A stretch of 64,000 bases of DNA from Myxococcaceae bacterium (lineage in GTDB: Bacteria; Myxococcota; Myxococcia; Myxococcales; Myxococcaceae). The translations under genes were made by a program, and so were the position numbers. Shown here piece by piece: positions 37,109 to 45,776 of the stretch. Location: the NCBI GenBank assembly GCA_019694595.1, contig JAIBBQ010000012.1, forward strand, positions 1-64,000, in the 5' to 3' direction. Every line of letters begins with the position of its first letter. Position 1 is the stretch's first letter. Below the pieces are notes generated by a model. The model ran no database searches, was not told the origin of the DNA, and saw only the letters and a program-made list of their open reading frames with translations.

Positions 37109-39307
37109 CTATTTCAGGGACAGCACCACCGCGCCCCGCGCCGGAACGTCGACGGTGACGGTGGAGCCCGCGAAGGGCTTGTCGGTCTGGCTCAGGTGCT
37201 CGCGCAGCGTGCCCATCGGCCACTTGAGCTCCGTGGGGAAGTTCAGCACTACGTTGGTCCAGGTGTTGCCGGTCAGGTTCAGCACCACCACCGCGGTCTG
37301 CCGCGGGTCGGCGTCGGTGCGCGCGTAGGCGTAGAGGTTCCCCTTGCCCTGCCCCCACGGCTCCTCGTTGCACCACAGATCCTGCTGCGGGCCCCGGCGC
37401 AGGCCGCGCAGCGCCGCGCGCGCCTTGAGCAGCCCCTGCATGCGGTTGAGCTGGTTCTTCTGCTCGGGAAAGTACGTCGCCGCCTGGTTCATCAGGTGCC
37501 GGTTGTCCGGGTCCGCCCCGCCGAACTCGCCGTACTCGTCGCCGTAGTAGATGAGCGGCACCCCGGGCGTGGTCATCAGGCTCGCCATCGCCAGGAACAG
37601 CCGGTCGTACGGCACCTGGCCCTGCGGCGCGCCCGGCAGGTTGTCCCACTGGTTGCCCTGCCGGTCGCGGTTCGCCGGGTCCGCCTTGGTGATGAAGCGC
37701 GCCACGTCGTGGTTGCCCACGAAGGTCACCATCGGCGACGCCCCGAAGTCGCTCAGCGTGCCCTGCACCGCCGAGCGCACCTGCTGCAGCCCCTGGTCGT
37801 CGCGCGCGAAGACCGGCTCCGGCACCCCGAAGAAGAGCGGGAAGTTGAGCTGCCCGTCGAGCGCGTTGGGCGCGATGGAATGCTTGATGAGCCCCACGTC
37901 GCCGGTGAAGGTCTCACCGAACATGTAGTACTCGGTGCCCGCGGTCTCGAAGCGCTCCCGCACCTTGCCGGTGAGATCGATGACCGCCGCGTCTTCCACC
38001 TGCTTCACCGCGTCGACCCGGATGCCGTCGAGGTCGAAGTGCTCCATCCACCACACCATGTCGTCGCTGAACTGCGCCGCCGCGTCGTTGTTGGTCCAGT
38101 CGATGTCCGGCATGTAGTCGCGGAACAGACAGGTGAGCCGGGCGTTGTCCCACCCGCACTCCGGCGAGCTGCCGCACAGGCAGCCGGTGCGGAACCACTT
38201 CTTCTTCGCCGGGTCCTGGAAGTACTCGTGGTCGGCGTGCACGTGGTTCAGTACGGCGTCCATCACCACCCGGATTCCATGCCGGTGCGCTTCCTGCACC
38301 ACCGCGGTGAGCGCCGCCTCGCCGCCGAAGCGCGGGTCGACCTCGCGCGCCTTCACCGGCCAGTAGCCGTGGTACCCCGACACCGCGTGCACGCCGTCGT
38401 CCACGTGGCTGCGCGACGGCTGCGTCTGCCACGGGCTCAGCCAGATGGCCTTCACGCTCAGGCCGTCGAAGTACCCTTCCTTGAGCGCCTGCAGCACGCC
38501 CTGGAGATCGCCGCCGCGGAACGCCGCGTTCCCGGTGCCGGTGCCGGGCACGTCGTTCGACGGGTCGCCGTTGCGGAAGCGGTCGATCATCAACATGTAG
38601 AGCGGCGAGTCGCGGAAGGTGAAGGTCTCCGCCTCCACCCAGAACGGCAGCAGGAGCGACTCCCCCGCCTCGCCCTTGGCGTTCTTCCCCACCAGCGACA
38701 CCGTGTACTTGCCGTCGGCCAGGCCCTGCAGCACCAGCGCGGCGCTCCTGGCGTCGTCGGCGAGCTGCAGCTCGGCGCCCGTGAGCGGCCGGCTCGAGCC
38801 GTCGGGCAGCCGCACCGTCCCGGTGAGCGCCTCGCCGCCGGTCACCGAGAGCGTCGCCTCGAAGCGCCCGGCGCCCGCGGACGCCCGCGTGTTCTTGATC
38901 GAGCCCTGGGCCACCGACAGCAGCGGCTTCGTGCAGTCGGGCACGCGCATCGCCGCCCACGGCTTGCCGTCGACGTAGCGAATCGCCGTCGCCTCCGCGG
39001 GCGGCGCTTCTGCGCCGTTCTCCACCACCGCGTACGCCCAGGTGCCCGGCGCCACCTTCACCGTGCCCGACCAGGTGCCGTCGCTCTGCGCGGTGAGCTT
39101 CTGGCCGGAGCGGTCGAAGCCGTTCCACTCGCCCACCACCGCCACGCTGCTCGCGGTCATCGTCGGGCGGTGGCTGAACGTCACCGGGCAGCCCAGCTCC
39201 TCGGGGCCCGAGTCCATCGGCCCACCCGGCGAGCCCTGGCTGCAGGCGGCGAACGACACCGCGGCCCCGAGCAGGGCGCCGCGCAGACCAGGTGACAGCT
39301 CGAGCAT
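37109..39307 (-). CDS. Alpha-amylase (GH13) lipoprotein with N-terminal E-set domains
   Basis: A 732-residue protein. The start is ATG 39307 with GGAG 7 nt upstream, giving a lipoprotein signal with C22 in SFAAC. Residues about 40-125 contain a CBM48/E-set-like module (VAVVGEWNGFD), followed by a second beta domain (about 150-225). The GH13 catalytic barrel starts near residue 235 with DSPLYMLMIDRF. It shows MDAVLNH (349-355), GIRVDAV with nucleophile D432, MFGETF with acid/base E465, and FVGNHD with D534. Secreted alpha-amylases of this kind cut internal alpha-1,4 bonds. It sits between the small two-repeat gene and the debranching enzyme. Confidence 0.9.
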   Translation of the reverse strand: MLELSPGLRGALLGAAVSFAACSQGSPGGPMDSGPEELGCPVTFSHRPTMTASSVAVVGEWNGFDRSGQKLTAQSDGTWSGTVKVAPGTWAYAVVENGAEAPPAEATAIRYVDGKPWAAMRVPDCTKPLLSVAQGSIKNTRASAGAGRFEATLSVTGGEALTGTVRLPDGSSRPLTGAELQLADDARSAALVLQGLADGKYTVSLVGKNAKGEAGESLLLPFWVEAETFTFRDSPLYMLMIDRFRNGDPSNDVPGTGTGNAAFRGGDLQGVLQALKEGYFDGLSVKAIWLSPWQTQPSRSHVDDGVHAVSGYHGYWPVKAREVDPRFGGEAALTAVVQEAHRHGIRVVMDAVLNHVHADHEYFQDPAKKKWFRTGCLCGSSPECGWDNARLTCLFRDYMPDIDWTNNDAAAQFSDDMVWWMEHFDLDGIRVDAVKQVEDAAVIDLTGKVRERFETAGTEYYMFGETFTGDVGLIKHSIAPNALDGQLNFPLFFGVPEPVFARDDQGLQQVRSAVQGTLSDFGASPMVTFVGNHDVARFITKADPANRDRQGNQWDNLPGAPQGQVPYDRLFLAMASLMTTPGVPLIYYGDEYGEFGGADPDNRHLMNQAATYFPEQKNQLNRMQGLLKARAALRGLRRGPQQDLWCNEEPWGQGKGNLYAYARTDADPRQTAVVVLNLTGNTWTNVVLNFPTELKWPMGTLREHLSQTDKPFAGSTVTVDVPARGAVVLSLK

Positions 39308-39388
39308 CACGACTCCGTTGGGCGTTCCGGCACCGCGCGAGGGCTTCTCGTACTCGGGGCCCTGCCGCAATTCAACCCGACCCGAGGC

Positions 39389-39856
39389 TCACGCCCGGAC
39401 CGCGGACAGCACGCCGCGCACCAGGTACGCCAGCACCATCAGGTGCACGTGCCCCGCCCGCGTCGCGTCGTCGCGCGCGCCGGTGACCTTGATGGAGAAC
39501 GCGTTCAGGAACGCGAGCACCGAGTCACCCACCTCGGCCGTCATCCGCTGCTCCAGCGCCGCGCCCGACAGCGAGGCCACCGACTCCACCGCCTTCTTCG
39601 CCTTCGGTTCCGCCGGCGCCGCCACCTTCTTCGCGTCCAGATCGCCGCGCAGGAAGTACGCCGCCAGCATCAGCTCCACCCGCTGGGCGGTCTGCGCCTC
39701 GGCCGCCTTGGGGAAGAGCTTCTTCGCCAGGATCACGAAGAACGCCACCAGCGCGTCGCCCGCCTCCACGTGCCGCCGCTCGTCGAACTTCGACTGCGGC
39801 ATCGCCGAGAGCGTGAGCCCGGCCGCGCGCGTCTGCGCCAGCGTGGGAATCGCCAT
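39389..39856 (-). CDS. Two-repeat small protein in the starch operon
   Basis: A 155-residue protein of unknown family, encoded 4 nt after the GH13 gene starting at 42110 and 81 nt before the alpha-amylase gene. It has no signal peptide. The N- and C-terminal halves align: VEAGDALVAFFVILAKKLF then QRVELMLAAYFLRGDL in the first half, AEVGDSVLAFLNAFSIKVTG then GHVHLMVLAYLVRGVL in the second. Both halves are helical and are joined by a Lys/Ala linker (residues 75-90). The tight spacing implies cotranscription with the starch enzymes, but its role is unknown. Confidence 0.7.
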   Translation of the reverse strand: MAIPTLAQTRAAGLTLSAMPQSKFDERRHVEAGDALVAFFVILAKKLFPKAAEAQTAQRVELMLAAYFLRGDLDAKKVAAPAEPKAKKAVESVASLSGAALEQRMTAEVGDSVLAFLNAFSIKVTGARDDATRAGHVHLMVLAYLVRGVLSAVRA

Positions 39857-39860
39857 CGCC

Positions 39861-42110
39861 TCAGCCCACCTTCTCGAGGCTCAGCGCCTGGATCTGGTAC
39901 GGCCGCAGCTCGACGTAGACGCCCTTCTCCAGCAGGTCGGAGCCCTTCAGGCGCCCGCTCCACACGTTGGCGGTCGGGTCGTCGGCCATCAGGTCCTTCG
40001 CCACGTACCAGCCGTCGGGGTCGATGCGCGCGCGCCCCTGGTCGTCGAGCCGGAAGTTGTTCTTCACCGTGTCCTGGTTCGCCAGGTTGGCGAACACCAG
40101 CGCGGGCGGCCGCTTGGCGTCGTCGGCGAACCGCGCCAGCGCGAGGATGTTGCGGTTCGGCCCGTCGCCCCGCAGCGGCGAGCGCAGCACCGTCTTGAAC
40201 GACGGGTCGTTGGTCTTCGCCACCCCGGCCCGGCGCAGCGCCTCGCGCAGCTCGAGGTTCGCCTCGGGGAGCGTCCCCTTCTCCAGCGCCTCCAGCACCG
40301 GCGGCACCGCGCCCTGCTTCTTGAACTCCAGCTTGCGGCCTTCGCCGAACTCGTCGCCCATCACCGTGGTGCTGATGCCACCGAAGAGGTCGAGCATCGC
40401 CAGGTAGCGCCCGGTCGCCATCAGGTCGCCGTCGAACGACTTCACGATGCGCTCCTCGTCGTGGTTCCCGCCACGCAAGGTCTCGAAGAAGTAGTCGTTG
40501 GTGACGATGCCCAGCGCACCTTCCACGTTCGAAGTCTTGAACGCCTGGATCAGGTCCTTGTACCAGCCGGACTCCATCGCATCGCCGAAGACCCGCAGCC
40601 GCTCCTGCTGGTTGAAGTCTTCCTGGATGAAGGCGAGCGGGTGGTCGACCATGCCCTGCAGCTGGGTGAGCGAGCGCTCCCAGAACTCCGGCGGCAGGTT
40701 GGTCGAGTGGTCGAGCCGGAAACCGTCGACGCCGTGGCCATCGGCCGGGGCGCCCTTCTCGGTCGGCGGCGGCGACGACCAGTACTTGAGGATCCGCGTG
40801 TGCCAGTCGGTGACGCTGCGGTTGATGGGCGTGTCGAAGATCTGCCCGCCCCAGTTGAAGGCGCCGGTGTTGAGCTGCTTGGTGTCCGCCCACTCGCCGT
40901 TACCGCCGCCGATGGTCTCCGATGGAGCGTGCGCCCCGGCCGGGTCGTGGCTCTTCGCTGCGAACATCTCCGGGAAGAGGTCCTCGCCGACGTCCGCCGG
41001 GTTCGCCAGGAGCCGCCTCGCCACCGCCGCCTGCTGCTCGGGGTTGACGGTGAGCTGGTCGAAGTTGTCGCGGACCACCTTCTCGCCCACCACCGGGTCG
41101 TCGAACAGGTCGCGAATGGTGGTGTCGTGCCCGGTGTGGTTGAGCGCGATGTCCAGGATGACCTTGAGCCCCTTGGCGTGGGCCGCCTTCACGAAGTCCC
41201 AGAACTCGGCGTTGGCGATCTCCCGCAGCTTGTCGGTGTCCCACGACGGCACCCCGCTGCGCTGACAGTCGCGCGAGTAGCGCGGATCGATGCTGAAGAA
41301 GTCGGTCGCCGCGTACGGGCTCCCCAGCGTGTCGTGCGGGTCGAGGCCGTCCCACTTCTTGGCCACGAACGGAGGCTGGAGCCGGATCGCGTTCTTCCCC
41401 GCCGCCTTGATGGCGTCGAGGTTGTACTTGCCCGGCCCTTCGTCCATCAGGTCCCGGAACGTCGAGATGGTCGCCGCGCCGGAATCGGCGTTCGCCAAGC
41501 CAACGTGCACCACCTGCTCCGCGATGTTCTCGTTCTCCACCGCGTGCGGGCGGAAGCGCACGTCGCTCACGCCGCCGTCCTTCGCCCACTGCCACTGCGG
41601 TCGATCGGCCCGGCCGCTGGTCGAGATGCGCCCGGTCACCCGGAAGTTGCCCAGCCGCTCGATGGGGATGCTCACCTTGTAGATGGCGACGTCGCCGTTC
41701 ACCGACGCCAGCGACATCGGGTACGCCTCGAAGTCGCTCGGGTTGGCGTTGTGGTTGATGTTGGTCCACAGCTCCGGCGTCACCCGCTCCTTCGAGCCGC
41801 TCGAGACCTTCACCGACATGTAGAAGGTCTCGCTGTCCCCGGGCCCGTGCCAGCGCATGCGCGGCAGGCCACCCCGGTCGCTCGCCGTCCACAGCCCGAG
41901 GATCTGCGCCTGCGCCGGAGGCTTGGTCGCCGCGAGGTCGAAGTTCGCTCGCCGCGCCGCGATGCGCTGGAACTCGTCCGCCGGCAGGCTGGTCGGCGGC
42001 ACCGCCGCCGGGTTCACCAGCGCTTCGGTGCGCCGCGCGTCGGCGGCCGCCGCGGCGGTCGTCTCCCCGCCACGCGAGAACCCCACCACGGTCGAGAGCT
42101 TGATGGTCAT
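39861..42110 (-). CDS. GH13 alpha-amylase-family protein without a canonical signal peptide
   Basis: A 749-residue GH13 protein. The N-terminus (MTIKLSTVVGFSRGGETTAA) lacks a hydrophobic signal, unlike its neighbours, so it is either cytoplasmic or exported by another route. The catalytic region has KVILDIALNHTG (region I), GVDGFRLDHST with nucleophile D467, IQEDFN with acid/base E497 and GGNHDEER with H550 and D551. The C-terminus ends in a typical GH13 beta domain (VELRPYQIQALSLEKV). The ATG overlaps the glucoamylase stop by 4 nt. Substrate specificity cannot be decided from sequence; maltodextrin-type alpha-glucans are the likely class. Confidence 0.82.
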   Translation of the reverse strand: MTIKLSTVVGFSRGGETTAAAAADARRTEALVNPAAVPPTSLPADEFQRIAARRANFDLAATKPPAQAQILGLWTASDRGGLPRMRWHGPGDSETFYMSVKVSSGSKERVTPELWTNINHNANPSDFEAYPMSLASVNGDVAIYKVSIPIERLGNFRVTGRISTSGRADRPQWQWAKDGGVSDVRFRPHAVENENIAEQVVHVGLANADSGAATISTFRDLMDEGPGKYNLDAIKAAGKNAIRLQPPFVAKKWDGLDPHDTLGSPYAATDFFSIDPRYSRDCQRSGVPSWDTDKLREIANAEFWDFVKAAHAKGLKVILDIALNHTGHDTTIRDLFDDPVVGEKVVRDNFDQLTVNPEQQAAVARRLLANPADVGEDLFPEMFAAKSHDPAGAHAPSETIGGGNGEWADTKQLNTGAFNWGGQIFDTPINRSVTDWHTRILKYWSSPPPTEKGAPADGHGVDGFRLDHSTNLPPEFWERSLTQLQGMVDHPLAFIQEDFNQQERLRVFGDAMESGWYKDLIQAFKTSNVEGALGIVTNDYFFETLRGGNHDEERIVKSFDGDLMATGRYLAMLDLFGGISTTVMGDEFGEGRKLEFKKQGAVPPVLEALEKGTLPEANLELREALRRAGVAKTNDPSFKTVLRSPLRGDGPNRNILALARFADDAKRPPALVFANLANQDTVKNNFRLDDQGRARIDPDGWYVAKDLMADDPTANVWSGRLKGSDLLEKGVYVELRPYQIQALSLEKVG

Positions 42111-44611
42111 CGATCGGTTCGCTCGCCCCGACGCTTACCACCGCGGCGGGTCCACCACAGGAGTACACCCAGCCCGGGCCACAGCTGCAAGTCGGTGGCA
42201 CAGCCACACCCCGAAGCTTTTCCAGGGGTTCCGCCGCCACTGCCCCCGCCCGCGCTGCCACCGGCACCTCCTCCGCGCCCCCCGCCGCCCGAGCCACCGC
42301 CAGCGCCGCCACCTGACGCGCCCGCGTCGGCCGCCGACTCGTCGAAGAACGCCCCGCACGCCGGGGAAACCGCGCCTTCCCCGCGCTGCGCCAGCGCCAG
42401 CACGTAGGCCCCTGCGCCGAAGCCGATCATCGGCGCGTTGAACTTCCAGGCGCCGGTCACCTCGTCGTACGTCTCGGGAATCACCCCCGCGTTGAGCTGT
42501 GAGCGCTGCGTCGTCCACCCCACCAGCGCATCGGCCCGCATGGCGTCGAACGCGCGCAGCCCCATCGCCCCGCGCAGATCGGTGAACACCCACTCCGCGC
42601 TGTCGTACTCGCTGCCCCACGGCGAGAGGTCGGTCTTCCCCGCGTGGTCCGCCCGGTCGTCGTTGCGCGCCCACCCAGGCCCGGCAGTCACCTTGAGCTT
42701 CGCGTCGAGCGCGGCGAACGTCGCCCGGGCGATGCGCCCGTCGGGCCGGAAGAGCCCCAGCGCGAAGGCCTCCAGCACCGCCGCGTCGAGGTACCCCTCG
42801 CCCGACGCGAGCTCCTCCGCGTTCGACGCCAGCGCGCCGGTGCCGTCGGTCAGCCGCTCGGCGATCGCCGCGCGCAGCGAGAGCGCCGCGGTCCGCCAGC
42901 GGCTCGCCCGCTCGGCCTCGCCCCGGCGCTCCGCCATCGCCGCCGCGTCGCACAGCCCGCGCACCGCGGTGATGTTGGTGAAGGCCCAGCTGCGCTCCCG
43001 CCCGTTCCAGTGCGTCTCCCAGATCGACGAGTCCTTGCGCAGCAGGTGCGTCGCCGGGTCCACCAGCGCGACCAGCGGGTCCGCGATGCGGGTGGCGATG
43101 GTCTCGAAGTCCGAGTCGGTGAGCGTCAGGTCGCCCGAGCGCTTCTCGTGGTCGCGCAGCGCCCACAGCACCAGCCCGAAGCCGTCGAACTCCAGGTTCG
43201 GTCCCGAGCCGTTGAAGTCCGTCTCCTCCACGCCGAAGCCGGTGTACCGGGTGAGGCTCGGCAGGTACGGCGGCATCGCGTACGGCTTGAGCTCGTTCCA
43301 CTGCGCGAACCGGCCCGCCTGCGCCGAGAGCACGAAGCGCAGCGCGTCGCTCGCCTCGGCGTCGAGCCCCAGCGCGCTCAGCGCCGCCGCCGCGTACGCA
43401 CCGTCGCGCGTCCACGCGTACGTCCATTCCCCCGGCGGCAGACACGCCAGCACCGCGCCTTGCCCCTGGTGTCGAACCGTCGTGGGCAGCGCGGCGCTCC
43501 CGCCGTCGGCCGCGGGGAACCGGGTGCGGCGAACCTCACCATCCTGGGTCAGCCACTCGCGCAGGTACGCCTCGCGCTCGCGCACCTGCGCCATCGCCAG
43601 CATGGCCGCCGACTGACGCGCCACCTGCGCCTCGCTCGCGCTCGCACCGGCCGGCACCCTCACCCGCTGCTGGAAGGCGGCCCACTGCGCCCGCTCGTCT
43701 TCCACCAGCTGCTGCGCCGTCTTCCCGCCGGCGTACCCGTCGAGCCAGCCCTTCACCTCGGCCGCGGCGAACGGGTCGCCCTTCGACGCCACCACCACCG
43801 CGAGCCAGCGCTCCTCCCCGCCCGCCATCGTCCCCACCGAGAACTGGAAGCCGCTCGCCCAGTCGTTCGCCACGCCCAGGTTGCCGGTGTCCCGGCTCGG
43901 GAAGTCGGTGGTGCCTCCCGCCTGCACCAGCTGGAACCCGTTGTCCCCGGAAGCGCTGCCCCCGTTCCACGCCAGCGCCGCTTGCGCGAAGCCCACCGGC
44001 CGGGCCAGCACCACGCCGGCGAAGCCCCGCTCCTCGATGTCCTTCTCGGGCGTGGTCACCACCGTCTCTCCGTTGGTGCCCACCACCCCCGCTGGCCCCG
44101 GGCGGCCGAAGCCCAGGTGCACGTTGAGCAGCGAGAAGGCCGACACGTTGTCGATGGTCGCGCCCGTCGCGTTGCGCACCCGCAGCGCCATCACGAAGGC
44201 GGCGTGGGGCAACCCGCGCGGCGCGAACACCCAGGTGGTGAGCTCCAGCCCGGACACCTTCTGCGACCAGCTCGCCATGCCCGAGCCAGGAGCGTCGTAG
44301 CCCGACGCGTCCACCGGCACCGAGGTGAGCCAGCGCTGCGTGCCGCCGCTGCGCAGCCCGAAGTAGGCGTCGAAGAGCAGGTTCCGGCTCTTGATGATCT
44401 GCGGCTGGTTGCCCGCGAAGACGTCGGCGCCCTGCGCGTCGATGACCGGCTCCTCGGTGGCCGGCAGCCGCTCGCGGAAGTGCACCACCGCCGCCTTCGA
44501 CGCGTCGCCCACCACCACCGAGTGCCCGTTGGACGACGGCAAGGTGAAGAAGCTGCGCTGCGCGTTCGCCGGGACCGCAGCCACCACGACCAGGAGCACC
44601 CAGGGCTTCAC
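42107..44611 (-). CDS. GH15 glucoamylase with MYXO-CTERM-like tail
   Basis: An 834-residue exported exo-acting glucan hydrolase releasing glucose from starch ends. The GTG at 44611 gives a signal peptide (VKPWVLLVVVAAVPANAQ); in-frame codons further upstream encode an unlikely extension overlapping a divergent gene. A large N-terminal beta-sandwich domain precedes the (alpha/alpha)6 barrel, with TYAWTRDGAYAAAAL, E532 in SIWETHW (probable acid) and E713 in VIPETYDE (probable base). A long Gly/Ala/Ser linker ends in ASGCGCATD, a hydrophobic WPGLGVLLWW stretch and a basic RRGGKRR tail, like MYXO-CTERM. It is the first gene of the starch operon and is divergent from a small-protein gene. Confidence 0.88.
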   Translation of the reverse strand: MKPWVLLVVVAAVPANAQRSFFTLPSSNGHSVVVGDASKAAVVHFRERLPATEEPVIDAQGADVFAGNQPQIIKSRNLLFDAYFGLRSGGTQRWLTSVPVDASGYDAPGSGMASWSQKVSGLELTTWVFAPRGLPHAAFVMALRVRNATGATIDNVSAFSLLNVHLGFGRPGPAGVVGTNGETVVTTPEKDIEERGFAGVVLARPVGFAQAALAWNGGSASGDNGFQLVQAGGTTDFPSRDTGNLGVANDWASGFQFSVGTMAGGEERWLAVVVASKGDPFAAAEVKGWLDGYAGGKTAQQLVEDERAQWAAFQQRVRVPAGASASEAQVARQSAAMLAMAQVREREAYLREWLTQDGEVRRTRFPAADGGSAALPTTVRHQGQGAVLACLPPGEWTYAWTRDGAYAAAALSALGLDAEASDALRFVLSAQAGRFAQWNELKPYAMPPYLPSLTRYTGFGVEETDFNGSGPNLEFDGFGLVLWALRDHEKRSGDLTLTDSDFETIATRIADPLVALVDPATHLLRKDSSIWETHWNGRERSWAFTNITAVRGLCDAAAMAERRGEAERASRWRTAALSLRAAIAERLTDGTGALASNAEELASGEGYLDAAVLEAFALGLFRPDGRIARATFAALDAKLKVTAGPGWARNDDRADHAGKTDLSPWGSEYDSAEWVFTDLRGAMGLRAFDAMRADALVGWTTQRSQLNAGVIPETYDEVTGAWKFNAPMIGFGAGAYVLALAQRGEGAVSPACGAFFDESAADAGASGGGAGGGSGGGGRGGGAGGSAGGGSGGGTPGKASGCGCATDLQLWPGLGVLLWWTRRGGKRRGERTDR

Positions 44612-44702
44612 CGCTCCGCGGGTACTCCACCTCGGCCTCCCCGGGCAACCGCGCACGAAACTTCTGGTGAATCCTTCTCCGGCCGCCGAGGCTCCAAGGG
44701 GC

Positions 44703-44909
44703 ATGTGCCGACGCGTGAAATGTGACCGCTGTGGGAAGACGACCTGGGCCGGCTGTGGCGCCCATGTGGACCAGGTGATGGCCGGGGTGCCCAAGAGCGA
44801 GCAGTGCCAGTGCGCTCCCCAGAGCCAGGGCAGCAAGCGCTCCTGGAACACCTGGGTGATGCTCGCGGTGGTGGCGACCTTCGCCGCCTACTTCGCGACC
44901 CGCGCCTGA
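44703..44909 (+). CDS. Small MCRRV-type cysteine protein with C-terminal membrane segment
   Basis: A 68-residue protein that opens with MCRRVKCDRCGKTTWAGCG and AHVDQVMAGVP, a pattern I recall from an uncharacterised small protein family in actinobacteria, proteobacteria and fungi. Seven cysteines (C2, C7, C10, C18, C35, C37 and the QCQC context) suggest metal binding. A hydrophobic segment WVMLAVVATFAAYFA ends the protein, so it may be membrane-bound. The ATG has AGGGG just upstream. It is divergent from the glucoamylase gene across 91 bp. Confidence 0.65.
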   Translation: MCRRVKCDRCGKTTWAGCGAHVDQVMAGVPKSEQCQCAPQSQGSKRSWNTWVMLAVVATFAAYFATRA

Positions 44910-44945
44910 CCGCCCGAGAACCTCGACCCTCATGACCGCTCGCAA

Positions 44946-44973
44946 GGCGAGGTGGACTCCGGTCCGCCTCGCC
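44946..44973. terminator. Hairpin between convergent genes
   Basis: An inverted repeat GGCGAGGTGGAC (44946-44957) and GTCCGCCTCGCC (44962-44973) forms a 12-bp stem with one T-G wobble and a TCCG loop. It lies between the 3' ends of the small cysteine-protein gene and the OsmC-like gene. There is no clear T-tract, so it may be a bidirectional barrier rather than a canonical intrinsic terminator. Confidence 0.5.
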
Positions 44974-45048
44974 GCGTCGCGCTCTGGGCAATGCCCCGAG
45001 GGCTCGGTCGCACCGGCGCCCCCGAGGGCACCGGCGTTCCTCGCCGCG

Positions 45049-45468
45049 TCAGGCCGCCGACTGGGCGCGCGCGACCTCCACCGAGATCTCCGGCTGCGCA
45101 GCGATGGCCTTCTTCACCGAGCACTGCGACACCACGCGTTCCAGCGGCTCGCGGTAGCGCTCCGGGAACTCGGCGGGCAGCTCCAGCCGCAGCGACACCG
45201 TGCGCAGCACGCCGTCGTCGCCGTAGCTCGGCGTCTCGACGAGCCTGATGCCTTCGGTCGGCAGCTTCCGCGCCGCGCAGAACCCCTGCACGAAGATGCC
45301 CGCGCACGCCCCCAGCGACGCCAGGAACAGCTCGAAGGGCGAAGGCGCCGTGTCGTCGCCGCCGTTGCTCACCGGCTGGTCGGTGTGCACCACGTGGGCG
45401 CCGACCTGCACGTCCACCCGGCGGCCTCCGGGCAAGGTGACGAACAGCGGTCGAGTGTCGGCGGCCAT
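45049..45468 (-). CDS. OsmC-family peroxide-detoxification protein
   Basis: A 139-residue OsmC/Ohr-family member, the usual size. The start is the ATG before AADTRPLFVTLPGG. The typical SPFELFLASLGACAGIFVQ segment carries C55, and C116 lies in VVSQCSVKKAI; these are the likely peroxidatic and resolving cysteines, as with C59/C125 of OsmC, and C64 is extra. The family reduces organic hydroperoxides. It follows the anti-sigma gene by 56 nt on the same strand, so it probably belongs to the redox-responsive sigma operon. Confidence 0.82.
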   Translation of the reverse strand: MAADTRPLFVTLPGGRRVDVQVGAHVVHTDQPVSNGGDDTAPSPFELFLASLGACAGIFVQGFCAARKLPTEGIRLVETPSYGDDGVLRTVSLRLELPAEFPERYREPLERVVSQCSVKKAIAAQPEISVEVARAQSAA

Positions 45469-45524
45469 GGCGTGGGTCCTCTCTCTCTCTCGAGGAGTGT
45501 GAGCCAGGGCCCCGCCGGAAGGAT

Positions 45525-45776
45525 TCAGCCCGGCCCGCGCACGCCCACCAGGAGCGTCTTGAGGCGATCCTTGAGCGCCGCCGGGGCCTCGTTCGACGCA
45601 CGCAGGTGGCTGCGCAGCGCCTCCACGGTCGCCTTGAGCTCTCCGTTGGTCGCCGCGCACGCCTCGCAGCCCTTGAGGTGGGCTTCCACCGCGAGCCGCT
45701 CCGGCGCCGTCAGCTCACCGTCGAGATAGTCCGACATCCGCTCGAAGACCTGCGCGCACGTCATCGGCTCAGCCAT
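45525..45776 (-). CDS. Soluble zinc anti-sigma factor (RsrA-like)
   Basis: An 83-residue protein with no membrane helix. The zinc-binding anti-sigma (ZAS) motif is complete: H33-x3-C37-x2-C40 within AHLKGCEAC. C7 lies 26 residues before the histidine, the same spacing as C11, H37, C41 and C44 of Streptomyces RsrA, which releases its sigma factor on disulfide formation. It should bind the ECF sigma factor encoded immediately upstream, and its start overlaps that gene's stop by 8 nt. A thiol-oxidation switch is a strong inference but not demonstrated. Confidence 0.85.
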   Translation of the reverse strand: MAEPMTCAQVFERMSDYLDGELTAPERLAVEAHLKGCEACAATNGELKATVEALRSHLRASNEAPAALKDRLKTLLVGVRGPG

